The notes below the pieces were generated by a model. That model ran no database searches. It was not told the DNA's origin and saw only the letters and a program-made list of their open reading frames with translations. The translations under genes and the position numbers were made by a program. Positions 8,150 through 15,334 of a stretch of 40,226 nucleotides of DNA are shown here, piece by piece. The number at the start of each line of letters is the position of its first letter. Within the stretch, counting starts at the first letter, position 1. Source of the DNA: Caloramator sp. (lineage in GTDB: Bacteria > Bacillota > Clostridia > Clostridiales > Caloramatoraceae); assembly GCA_026418935.1 (NCBI GenBank), contig JAOAAJ010000038.1:1-40226 (forward strand). The letters run 5' to 3'.

Positions 8150-9698
8150 TATTAAAAAGACAACATTTCTTTTGATGATAATAAATCTTTTATCAAGATT
8201 TTTAGGATTTATTAGAGAGATGATTATTGCAAAGGTGTTTGGAAGAAACTCTGTAACAGATGCCTTCTTTGCGGCCTTTACAATTCCTGATGTAATGTAT
8301 GATCTTTTGGTTGTTGGTGCATTAAGTTCAGGATTTATGCCTGTATTTAATCAGCATCTTGCAAAGGATGATGAAGAAGGGGCATGGAAGGCTGCAAATA
8401 CTTTTATTACAGTTGCTCTTATTTTTATAGTTATATTTAACATTTTATACTATGCCTTTGCAAAGTATCTAATTCCTCTTGTTGCAATTGGAAATGCAAA
8501 GGACCCAGCAACCTATGCACTAACAGTTAAACTTACTCGTTTTATGACAATTTCTGTTAGCTTTGCTGTTTGTGCAGGACTTTCGATGGGAGTTTTAAAT
8601 TCATATAAGATATTTACAGCACCTGCACTTGGTCCTGTTATGTATAACGTTGGTATAATACTTGGTGCAATACTTCTTGGTGGTAAGTTTGGAATATATG
8701 GGCTTGCGGCTGGAGTTATATTTGGTGCGTTTTTAAATTTTGGTATTCAAATTCCTAACTTTATAAAGGTAGGAAAGAGATTTAGACTTGAGCTTGATAC
8801 TAAAAATGAAAGTTATAAGAGAATGATTAGGTTAATGGGACCTGCTATATTAGGGCTTGCAATACTTAGAATAAATCTTGTAGTAAATCAAAATATTGCT
8901 TCTATATTAGACCAAGGAAGTATAACGGGATTAAGATATGCACAGAGAATAATGATGCTTCCTGTTGGTATATTTGGTGCAAGTGTGTCAACAGCAGTAT
9001 TTCCAATTCTTAATGCTCATATTGCAAGAAAAGAGTTTGAAGAGTATAAGGCGGTAATATCACAAGGTTTAAGAACACTTATATTCATTACAATTCCTGC
9101 ATCTGTTGGGCTTATGGTTTTAAATAAACCAATAGTAAGACTTTTATTTAAAACAGGAAAGTTTACAGAACAGGACGTTTTAGTTACTGCCTTTGCACTT
9201 GTTTTCTATGCAATAGGTATTTTAGGACAATGTGCAGTTCCAGTTTTAATAAGATCCTTTTATTCAATGCAGGATACTAAAACTCCTGTCAAGATTGGGG
9301 CAGGTATAGTATTATTTAATATTACTTTAAATCTGTTATTTGTTAAGTTTAGTAGTCTTGCAATTGGAGGAATTGCACTTTCAAATTCACTTGCTGCAGT
9401 ACTTCAAATGATAATTCTATATAGAATACTTGGGAAGAAGGTAAATGGACTAAAAACAAGGGAAGTTTTAGTATCACTATCTAAGTCAATATTATCTTCA
9501 GTTGCGATGGGAATAGTTGTATATGTTACAAGTTTTGGTATAGATAGGGTATTAGGTAGTGTGTCAAAGCTTGCACAGCTAATTAATGTTGCTGTATCTG
9601 TTGGACTTGGTGTAATTGTTTATGTTGTTTGTGCATATTTATTAAAGATGGAAGAACTTCAAGATGCAATTAAGATGATAAAAAAGAGACGTAAATAA
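8133..9698 (+). CDS. murJ: Lipid II flippase MurJ (MviN family)
   Basis: The 521-residue protein has about 14 membrane segments and the MviN/MurJ signatures: LLSRFLGFIREMIIAKVFG near the N-terminus, DAFFAAFTIPD, and PVLIRSFYSMQDTKTPVKIG with the conserved Arg/Asp pair. MurJ moves lipid-linked peptidoglycan precursors across the membrane; members inside polysaccharide clusters may instead flip the cluster's own lipid-linked glycan. I chose ATG 8133 because AAGGAGA lies 5 bases upstream; this start overlaps the preceding gene by 17 bases, suggesting translational coupling. A longer in-frame start at 8097 has no ribosome-binding site and would read deep into the upstream gene. The stop is followed at once by an inverted repeat pair. 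Confidence 0.92.
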   Translation: MARHNNIKKTTFLLMIINLLSRFLGFIREMIIAKVFGRNSVTDAFFAAFTIPDVMYDLLVVGALSSGFMPVFNQHLAKDDEEGAWKAANTFITVALIFIVIFNILYYAFAKYLIPLVAIGNAKDPATYALTVKLTRFMTISVSFAVCAGLSMGVLNSYKIFTAPALGPVMYNVGIILGAILLGGKFGIYGLAAGVIFGAFLNFGIQIPNFIKVGKRFRLELDTKNESYKRMIRLMGPAILGLAILRINLVVNQNIASILDQGSITGLRYAQRIMMLPVGIFGASVSTAVFPILNAHIARKEFEEYKAVISQGLRTLIFITIPASVGLMVLNKPIVRLLFKTGKFTEQDVLVTAFALVFYAIGILGQCAVPVLIRSFYSMQDTKTPVKIGAGIVLFNITLNLLFVKFSSLAIGGIALSNSLAAVLQMIILYRILGKKVNGLKTREVLVSLSKSILSSVAMGIVVYVTSFGIDRVLGSVSKLAQLINVAVSVGLGVIVYVVCAYLLKMEELQDAIKMIKKRRK

Positions 9699-9707
9699 AG
9701 TGATTTT

Positions 9708-9770
9708 AAGCCACTTAGGTGAGTGAATACCAAAATATGGTTCCATTCACTTTTCACCTGGGTGGCACTT
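9708..9770. repeat. Dispersed 26-bp repeat, inverted pair between murJ and pepV
   Basis: The right arm, 9745-9770, is a full copy in reverse orientation (contains TTCACTTTTCACCTGGGTGG). The left arm, 9708-9728, is a shortened sense copy (CCACTTAGGTG then AGTGAAT). They can fold into a hairpin with a small inner stem (ACCA with TGGT) in the loop. The right arm and its next 8 bases match the copy at 34717-34750 at 33 of 34 positions. It may act as the 3' stem-loop of murJ, but the T run is weak. Confidence 0.8.
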
Positions 9771-9787
9771 ATATAGGAGGTGTTTTT

Positions 9788-11194
9788 ATGGAAAAGCTTT
9801 TTAACAAAATCGATGAGTTAAGGGACGAGATAGTAAAGAGCACGCAGGAGATATGTAGGATAAGAAGTGTAGAGGGGGAACCAAAGGAGGGGATGCCCTT
9901 TGGTGAAGGTGTTGCAACGGCACTTAATTATGCATTAGACCTATCTAAACGACTTGGCTTTAAAACGGTAAACCTTGATGGCCATGTTGGATATGCTGAG
10001 TATGGTGAAGGTGAGGATTATGTTGCGGTTCTTGGACACCTTGATGTAGTTCCAGAGGGAGATGGATGGAAGTACCCACCATACGGAGCAGAGATACACG
10101 ATGGTAAGATATATGCAAGAGGAACAATGGATGATAAGGGACCAATAATCGCTTCACTTTATGGTCTATATGCTATTAAAGAATTAGGACTTAAGCTTGA
10201 TAGAAGAGTTAGGATAATATTTGGAACAAATGAAGAGACAGGCTCAAAGGATATTGAATATTATAACAGATTTGAAAAGCCACCTGTTTTAGGCTTTACT
10301 CCAGATGCAGAGTTTCCTCTTATTTTTGGTGAAAAGGGACTTACTGTATTTAAGATTGCAAAGGATTTTAGTAGGGAGCCTAAGAATATAAAGATAGAGT
10401 ACATAAAAGGTGGACAGAGGACAAATATGGTGCCTGACTATTGTGAGGCAAAGCTTGTTGGAGATGCTCACTATATTCAGTCTGTTATTTTAAAACATAT
10501 GGAGGAGACAGAGGATAAGGTTGAGTTTGAAGTAGATGAAAGTGGTATAGTTATAAAGATGTATGGTGTTTCTGCACACGGAAGTACACCTGAACTTGGT
10601 GAAAATGCTATTATGAAGATGATGAATCTATTAGGAAAGATGAATTTAGATGATAGTGATGTAGGTGATTTTATTGATTTTATGAATAGATATATCGGAT
10701 TTGAGACAGATGGAAGAAGCTTTGGAGTTTATTTGGAGGATGAGCCATCAGGAAAGCTTTCATTTAATGTTGGAACAATCCATTTAAATGAAAAGGGAGT
10801 AAGGGTTGGATTGAATTTAAGATATCCCGTTACTTATAGCTTATCTGATATGATGAATCCATTTAATGAAAGAATAAAGGAATGTGGAATTAGAATTGAA
10901 AACTTTGAACATCAGGCACCACTTTATTTTTCAAAGGAACATGAACTTATAAAAAAGCTTATGAAGGTATATGAGGATTTTTTAGGACAAAGGTGTGAAC
11001 CTATTGCAATAGGTGGAGGAACCTATGCAAAGGAGATGGCAAACACAGTAGCCTTTGGACCACTTTTCCCAGGACGTGAGGACGTTGTTCATCAAGCAAA
11101 TGAGTACATTTCTATAGAAGACCTGATAGCTTGTGCAAAAATATATGCTAATGCAATTTATCACTTAAGTGCCACTCAGGTGAAAAGTGAATAG
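9788..11194 (+). CDS. pepV: Dipeptidase PepV (M20 family metallopeptidase)
   Basis: The 468-residue cytosolic enzyme hydrolyses dipeptides with a di-zinc centre. Visible signatures are GHLDVVPEGDGW (first His ligand), ARGTMDDKGP (bridging Asp), GTNEETGSKD (catalytic Glu), TPDAEFP and, near the C-terminus, GREDVVHQANEYI with the last His. AHGSTPE belongs to the lid domain. Length matches PepV. I chose ATG 9788 because TAGGAGG lies just upstream; a longer frame from GTG 9719 would translate the repeat hairpin. The last codons (SATQVKSE then stop) are encoded by a copy of the dispersed repeat, so the natural C-terminus was probably replaced. Confidence 0.9.
   Translation: MEKLFNKIDELRDEIVKSTQEICRIRSVEGEPKEGMPFGEGVATALNYALDLSKRLGFKTVNLDGHVGYAEYGEGEDYVAVLGHLDVVPEGDGWKYPPYGAEIHDGKIYARGTMDDKGPIIASLYGLYAIKELGLKLDRRVRIIFGTNEETGSKDIEYYNRFEKPPVLGFTPDAEFPLIFGEKGLTVFKIAKDFSREPKNIKIEYIKGGQRTNMVPDYCEAKLVGDAHYIQSVILKHMEETEDKVEFEVDESGIVIKMYGVSAHGSTPELGENAIMKMMNLLGKMNLDDSDVGDFIDFMNRYIGFETDGRSFGVYLEDEPSGKLSFNVGTIHLNEKGVRVGLNLRYPVTYSLSDMMNPFNERIKECGIRIENFEHQAPLYFSKEHELIKKLMKVYEDFLGQRCEPIAIGGGTYAKEMANTVAFGPLFPGREDVVHQANEYISIEDLIACAKIYANAIYHLSATQVKSE
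11167..11192 (+). repeat. Dispersed 26-bp repeat, single copy forming the 3' end of pepV
   Basis: The copy differs from the consensus at one core position (CCACTCAGG instead of CCACCCAGG). It is in sense orientation, starts inside the pepV reading frame, and the stop codon TAG at 11192-11194 is formed at its last base. No clear matching inverted arm lies close by, unless the degenerate pair at 11384-11444 belongs to it. Confidence 0.8.
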
Positions 11195-11226
11195 AAACAA
11201 ATAATGTAAAAACAGTTGTGTTGATA

Positions 11227-11276
11227 TGCTCCCCTAATGTAGATAGTTTAAATAGAACTATCTGCAAAGGGGAGCA
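11227..11276 (+). terminator. Two-part stem-loop after pepV, probable terminator
   Basis: TGCTCCCCT at 11227-11235 pairs with AGGGGAGCA at 11268-11276, and inside it AGATAGTT at 11241-11248 pairs with AACTATCT at 11256-11263, leaving a 7-base loop. The long nested stem is in the right place to end pepV transcription, but no T run follows immediately, so processing or a structured-RNA role is also possible. Confidence 0.55.
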
Positions 11277-11348
11277 TTAAATTATATATTTTTTATAAAT
11301 TAATATTAATTTTAAAAATACATAATATACTATGTTATAAATTAATGG

Positions 11349-11354
11349 TATAAT
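11349..11354 (+). promoter_or_regulatory. Extended -10 promoter upstream of the phosphodiester glycosidase gene
   Basis: A perfect TATAAT is preceded by TGG, giving an extended -10 element. I see no good -35. It would produce a leader of about 100 bases that includes the inverted repeat at 11384-11444. Confidence 0.5.
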
Positions 11355-11383
11355 AACAATTTAGAGAGTGTATTTTAGAACTT

Positions 11384-11444
11384 TACCACCCAAGTGAAAG
11401 TTATAATATCCTAAAGATGGATATATATTTTAGCTTGGGTGGTA
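11384..11444. repeat. Degenerate inverted repeat pair in a 5' leader
   Basis: TACCACCCAAG at 11384-11394 and CTTGGGTGGTA at 11434-11444 are perfect 11-bp inverted arms and resemble the start of the dispersed 26-bp repeat. A smaller inverted repeat (ATATCC with GGATAT) lies between them, as in the nested form at 9708-9770. It falls between a probable promoter and the ribosome-binding site of the next gene. Confidence 0.6.
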
Positions 11445-11463
11445 TTTGATGTGAGGTGATTTA

Positions 11464-12408
11464 ATGAGGGTTTTAAAGGAAACACTTTTATTTACATTGT
11501 TTCAAATAGTGTTTTGTCCTATTTTAGCTATTTATTTAGTTTTTTATGGTCCATTTACTAATATAAAAGAGACATTTGTTACATCTGCGATGACAACTTT
11601 AAAACATCAATATTTGGCCAAGCTGTTTTTATCTGAAGAAGAAATAAACAAAATTCTTGAAAAAAATAGAGCAGGATTAGAAATTGAAGAGCAGCATGAT
11701 GGAGAAGTTGTTGTATCAAAGAGAGATAATAATATTGAGTTTGTAATGCTTGAGACAAATAAGTTTAGAGGATATCTATTGATAATAGATAACCCAAGCA
11801 GAATTTCAGTTGGTACAACAGATGGATTAGGAGATAGAGGTATGACTTTAAGTCAAATTATAAAAAAATATGGTGCTGTAGCGGGTGTAAATGCTGGTGG
11901 ATTTGTAGATAAGAATTTTACTGGAACAGGTGGACATCCAACAGGAATTATTATAGAAAATGGGAAAATAGTTTATAAAGATGAAAAAACTAAATTTAGT
12001 ATTGTGGGATTTGATGAAAATGATGTTCTTGTTGTAGGAACATATACTTTAAAGGAGATAAAAAGAAAAAAAATAAGGGATGCAATAAGTTTTGGTCCAC
12101 CACTAATTGTTAATGGTAAGCCAACTATTAAAAAAGGCGACGGTGGATGGGGAATAGCACCAAGAACTGCTATAGGACAAAGGAAGGATGGAACTGTATT
12201 GTTATTAACTATTGATGGAAGACAAAAGGATAGTATTGGTGCAACTTTAAAGGAGGTTCAAGATATACTTTTAAAATATGATGCATATAATGCATCTAAC
12301 TTAGATGGTGGTTCATCAACTACCATGTATTATGATGGAAGGGTTGTAAACAAGCCTTCTGATATTTTAGGTGAAAGGGCAATTCCTTCAGCTTTTATTG
12401 TAAAATAG
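11464..12408 (+). CDS. Phosphodiester glycosidase (NAGPA-domain) envelope protein
   Basis: The 314-residue protein has an N-terminal membrane anchor (about residues 5-30) and a NAGPA domain from about 95 to the end, so the domain lies outside the cell. Motifs are GVNAGGFVD, GGHPTGIIIENGK, SFGPPLIVNGKP, APRTAIGQRKDG and NLDGGSSTTMYYDG, with the C-terminal RAIPSAFIVK. Members of this family cleave sugar-1-phosphodiester bonds, such as those in capped or phosphodiester-linked glycans, and occur in Firmicutes exopolysaccharide and wall contexts. GAGGTG sits 6 bases before the ATG. An unknown gene follows after 12 bases, so the two are probably co-transcribed. The precise substrate is not visible. 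Confidence 0.85.
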   Translation: MRVLKETLLFTLFQIVFCPILAIYLVFYGPFTNIKETFVTSAMTTLKHQYLAKLFLSEEEINKILEKNRAGLEIEEQHDGEVVVSKRDNNIEFVMLETNKFRGYLLIIDNPSRISVGTTDGLGDRGMTLSQIIKKYGAVAGVNAGGFVDKNFTGTGGHPTGIIIENGKIVYKDEKTKFSIVGFDENDVLVVGTYTLKEIKRKKIRDAISFGPPLIVNGKPTIKKGDGGWGIAPRTAIGQRKDGTVLLLTIDGRQKDSIGATLKEVQDILLKYDAYNASNLDGGSSTTMYYDGRVVNKPSDILGERAIPSAFIVK

Positions 12409-12420
12409 GAGTGATGATTT

Positions 12421-13425
12421 ATGAGGTTTTTGAAAAAGATATTGATATATTCAATAATTGGAATAGTATTAACAGTTTTACCTCTATATTATGTTAATAA
12501 TATTCTTTTGGCAGAAGCTTCAGCTGATGAGATAAAGGAAGTAACTCTAACAAAGGTTAAGACTGTATTTAAAAAGGATGGAGCAAATATACCAGATGGG
12601 GCAGAATTAATTTCATTGACTAATAAGGAAAATGTTATTGCATTTCTTTTAGATGGACAAGTTATATTAAAAGATATAAATACAGATAGTGAGTTTGATA
12701 GAATACAAGAGTATAATGATATTGTATATTTTAAGCCTCTATATGATAGAAATATACTTTTATATTTTATATATGATGATGGCAAGATAGAGATTAAGAC
12801 ATATAATATTGATACAAAGGAAAAGATGGAACATGAATCATTTAAAGCTGAGGGCTTTGTAAGGATAAAAGATGTAAAATATTCAAGTTTGACAAATGTT
12901 ATTTATATTTTAGCTGAATCAATAAGAGATAATAATATTGTAGATAAGGTTTATAGAATAGACATAATGAAAAATGTTAGCCTTTATTTAAAAAATCAAA
13001 ATGGAATAAAGGATATAGAATTATTAAATAAAGATGATAGGTTAATATATCAGGATTTTAATGGGGCAGTTTATGATAAAGGTAAAAGGGTTGTATTAAA
13101 GGTAAAGAAGACACTATTTAAGGAATTTAATATTTTAGGAATAGATGAATTAGATAATTTATATTTGTATGAGAAAGAACAAAAATCAATTTTTGTATAT
13201 CAAGATTCAAAATTTGTAGATGGTAAAGTAATATCAGATTTTGATTATGATAAAGTAATAAGTAAAAATAATAGGATTTATTTGATTAAGGGTAATAGGG
13301 TATATGATGTTATTAATTTTAAGGAATTTACAATAGATAAGGCAGAAGAAATATTGGATATAATGAATGGTAGAGTACTCTACAAAATAAGCACCACCCA
13401 GGTGAAAAGTGAATTAATCAAGTAA
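12421..13425 (+). CDS. Membrane-anchored protein of unknown function ending in a dispersed repeat
   Basis: I do not recognise a family. The 334-residue protein has one N-terminal hydrophobic segment (about residues 5-30), then an extracellular region rich in short beta-strand-like stretches with recurring patterns (for example NIVYILAES, NDRIYLIKGN-like segments), which would fit a beta-propeller, though I cannot show blades. GGAGTG precedes the ATG. It lies 12 bases after the NAGPA-domain gene and probably works with it at the cell surface. Its final residues STTQVKSELIK are encoded by a copy of the dispersed 26-bp repeat, so the original C-terminus may have been lost or extended. Confidence 0.7.
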   Translation: MRFLKKILIYSIIGIVLTVLPLYYVNNILLAEASADEIKEVTLTKVKTVFKKDGANIPDGAELISLTNKENVIAFLLDGQVILKDINTDSEFDRIQEYNDIVYFKPLYDRNILLYFIYDDGKIEIKTYNIDTKEKMEHESFKAEGFVRIKDVKYSSLTNVIYILAESIRDNNIVDKVYRIDIMKNVSLYLKNQNGIKDIELLNKDDRLIYQDFNGAVYDKGKRVVLKVKKTLFKEFNILGIDELDNLYLYEKEQKSIFVYQDSKFVDGKVISDFDYDKVISKNNRIYLIKGNRVYDVINFKEFTIDKAEEILDIMNGRVLYKISTTQVKSELIK

Positions 13426-13711
13426 ATGTAAAATATTTTTTGTAAGATGTATAAACAAAATATAACTTGTCAATAATTAAAATAAAAGCTACCAATGCTT
13501 GGCTAGATAAGAGGATGCATAAAAAATTAATTGTTATGTCAACACCTCTTAATTTGTATCTAGCTAAATAAGGTATAATATTCATAACAAACACCAAAAC
13601 CAACTTCAGAAGTTATAATTTAGTAAGAACCCTCTGTAATTATGCAGAGGGTTCTTACTTTTATCAAAATTATTTTACATATATTATTCACATTTCACCT
13701 AAGTGGCACTT
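13389..13711. repeat. 323-bp segment bounded by inverted copies of the 26-bp repeat (MITE-like)
   Basis: The left arm at 13389-13414 is in sense orientation and codes for the end of the upstream protein. The right arm at 13686-13711 is in reverse orientation, with TTCACCTAAGTGGCACTT. The interior holds a strong terminator hairpin and no convincing gene; the short minus-strand frame at 13418-13603 has no good ribosome-binding site. Together with the terminator and the hut promoter this accounts for the 376-base gap before hutH. Inverted ends around a non-coding core resemble a miniature inverted-repeat element, but no target-site duplication is obvious. Confidence 0.55.
13623..13662 (+). terminator. 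Strong intrinsic terminator before the hut operon
   Basis: GTAAGAACCCTCTG at 13623-13636 and CAGAGGGTTCTTAC at 13645-13658 form a perfect 14-bp stem with an 8-base loop, followed by TTTT. It insulates the hut operon from the upstream genes. Confidence 0.88.
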
Positions 13712-13756
13712 TAGTGTGTTAAAAATATTCAGAAAATTTCAAGAAGATTTTAATGT

Positions 13757-13762
13757 TATAAT
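13757..13762 (+). promoter_or_regulatory. Extended -10 promoter of the hut operon
   Basis: A perfect TATAAT preceded by TGT lies about 40 bases upstream of hutH. No good -35 is present, suggesting either an extended -10 promoter or activator dependence. Just downstream, two AATATT half-sites separated by TTG form a small AT-rich palindrome that could be an operator, although AT-rich palindromes arise by chance here. Confidence 0.5.
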
Positions 13763-13801
13763 GTTATTAGAATATTTTGAATATTTAAGGTGGTGGTGGG
13801 T

Positions 13802-15322
13802 TTGCATAAAATTATAATTGATGGGGAGAATTTGACAATTGATGATGTTATAAAAGTTGCAAGATATGGGTATAGGGTGGAGATAGCTGAGGAGGCAAAA
13901 AGAAAGGTAATGGCAGCAAGAGAGGTTGTAGATAGGTTTGTTGATGAGGGAAAGGTTGTATATGGAATTACAACTGGATTTGGCAAGTTTTCGGATGTTG
14001 TAATTTCAAAGGAGGAGACAAAAAAGCTTCAAAGAAATTTAATTGTGTCCCACGCCTGTGGAGTAGGAGAGGAGCTCCCACAGGAGGTTGTAAGGGCGAT
14101 AATGCTTCTTCGTGCAAATGCACTATCTAAAGGTTATTCTGGCGTTAGGCTTCAAACTTTAGAAACCCTTGTTGAAATGATAAATAAAGGTGTTCACCCT
14201 GTTATATATGAAAAGGGTTCCCTTGGTGCAAGTGGAGATTTAGCACCTCTTTCACATATGGTTCTTGTTATGATAGGTGAAGGGGAGGCCTATTATAATG
14301 GTGAAAGATTATCAGGCAGGAAAGCTATGGAGATGGCAGGCATAAAGGAAATAGAACTTGTAGAAAAGGAAGGGCTTGCACTTATAAATGGAACGCAGGT
14401 TATGACAGCAGTTGGAACTCTTGCATTATATGATGCAATTATGCTGTCAAAGGCTGCAGATATAGTTGCATCTTTAACGGTTGAAGCATTAAGGGGAATT
14501 ACAGATGCATATTATTATAAGGTACATAATGTCCGTCCACAGGTAGGGCAGCAAAAATGTGCACAGAACTTAAATAGACTTCTTGAGGGAAGTACACTTA
14601 CAACAAAGCAAGGAGAACTTAGAGTACAGGATGCCTATACATTAAGATGTATTCCACAGGTACACGGTGCAAGTAAAGATGCTATAGAATATGTAAAGAA
14701 GGTTGTTGAAATAGAAATAAACTCAGCAACCGATAACCCACTTATATTCTCAGATGAGAATAGGGTTATTTCAGGGGGTAACTTTCACGGACAGCCAATG
14801 GCACTTGCGATGGACTTTTTAGGTATTGCAGTTTCAGAGCTTGCAAATATTTCAGAGAGAAGGATAGAAAGGCTTGTAAATTATCAGCTAAATGACCTTC
14901 CAGCCTTTTTAACAAAGAGGGGTGGTTTAAACTCAGGTTTTATGATAGCACAGTACACAGCGGCATCACTTGTTTCAGAAAATAAAGTACTTTCACATCC
15001 AGCATCAGTTGATTCAATACCATCATCAGCAAATCAAGAGGACCACGTCAGTATGGGAACAATAGCAGCAAGGAAGGCAAGAAGTATTATATATAATGCA
15101 ATGAAGGTACTTGGAATTGAATATCTTGCAGCTTGCCAGGCGATTGATTTAAGGGGAATGAAGGGACTTGCAAAGGGGACTTTAGCAGGTTATGAGCTTT
15201 TAAGGCAGCATATACCTACTTTAGATGAGGACAGAATTATGTATAGGGACATAAACAGAGCAACAGCTCTATTAGAGGAGCTTGTTATAAAGGTTGAAGA
15301 AAAAATAGGAGAACTTATGTAA
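13802..15322 (+). CDS. hutH: Histidine ammonia-lyase
   Basis: HutH removes ammonia from L-histidine to give urocanate, the first step of histidine degradation. The 506-residue protein has YGITTGFG, the GSLGASGDLAPLSHM segment whose Ala-Ser-Gly (about 143-145) cyclises into the MIO cofactor, and the family's ATDNPL and GNFHGQP motifs. I chose the TTG at 13802, 7 bases after AAGGTGG, because it gives the usual N-terminus (HKIIIDGENLTIDD); in-frame GTG codons at 13790, 13793 and 13796 lie inside the ribosome-binding site. It is the first gene of a five-gene operon with gaps of only 10-12 bases. Confidence 0.93.
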   Translation: MHKIIIDGENLTIDDVIKVARYGYRVEIAEEAKRKVMAAREVVDRFVDEGKVVYGITTGFGKFSDVVISKEETKKLQRNLIVSHACGVGEELPQEVVRAIMLLRANALSKGYSGVRLQTLETLVEMINKGVHPVIYEKGSLGASGDLAPLSHMVLVMIGEGEAYYNGERLSGRKAMEMAGIKEIELVEKEGLALINGTQVMTAVGTLALYDAIMLSKAADIVASLTVEALRGITDAYYYKVHNVRPQVGQQKCAQNLNRLLEGSTLTTKQGELRVQDAYTLRCIPQVHGASKDAIEYVKKVVEIEINSATDNPLIFSDENRVISGGNFHGQPMALAMDFLGIAVSELANISERRIERLVNYQLNDLPAFLTKRGGLNSGFMIAQYTAASLVSENKVLSHPASVDSIPSSANQEDHVSMGTIAARKARSIIYNAMKVLGIEYLAACQAIDLRGMKGLAKGTLAGYELLRQHIPTLDEDRIMYRDINRATALLEELVIKVEEKIGELM

Positions 15323-15334
15323 GGGGGTTAATCT

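Noticed and set aside
9719-9787. Longer N-terminus for PepV from an upstream GTG
   Set aside because: It would translate the repeat hairpin and ignore the strong TAGGAGG site 7 bases before ATG 9788, which gives the normal PepV N-terminus.
11341-11463. Riboswitch in the leader of the phosphodiester glycosidase gene
   Set aside because: The leader can fold, but no known aptamer motif is visible and the arms resemble the dispersed repeat, which is a simpler explanation.
13418-13603. Minus-strand frame of 61 codons inside the repeat-bounded segment
   Set aside because: It has hydrophobic stretches but no convincing ribosome-binding site, and overlaps the end of the upstream gene. I recognise no family.
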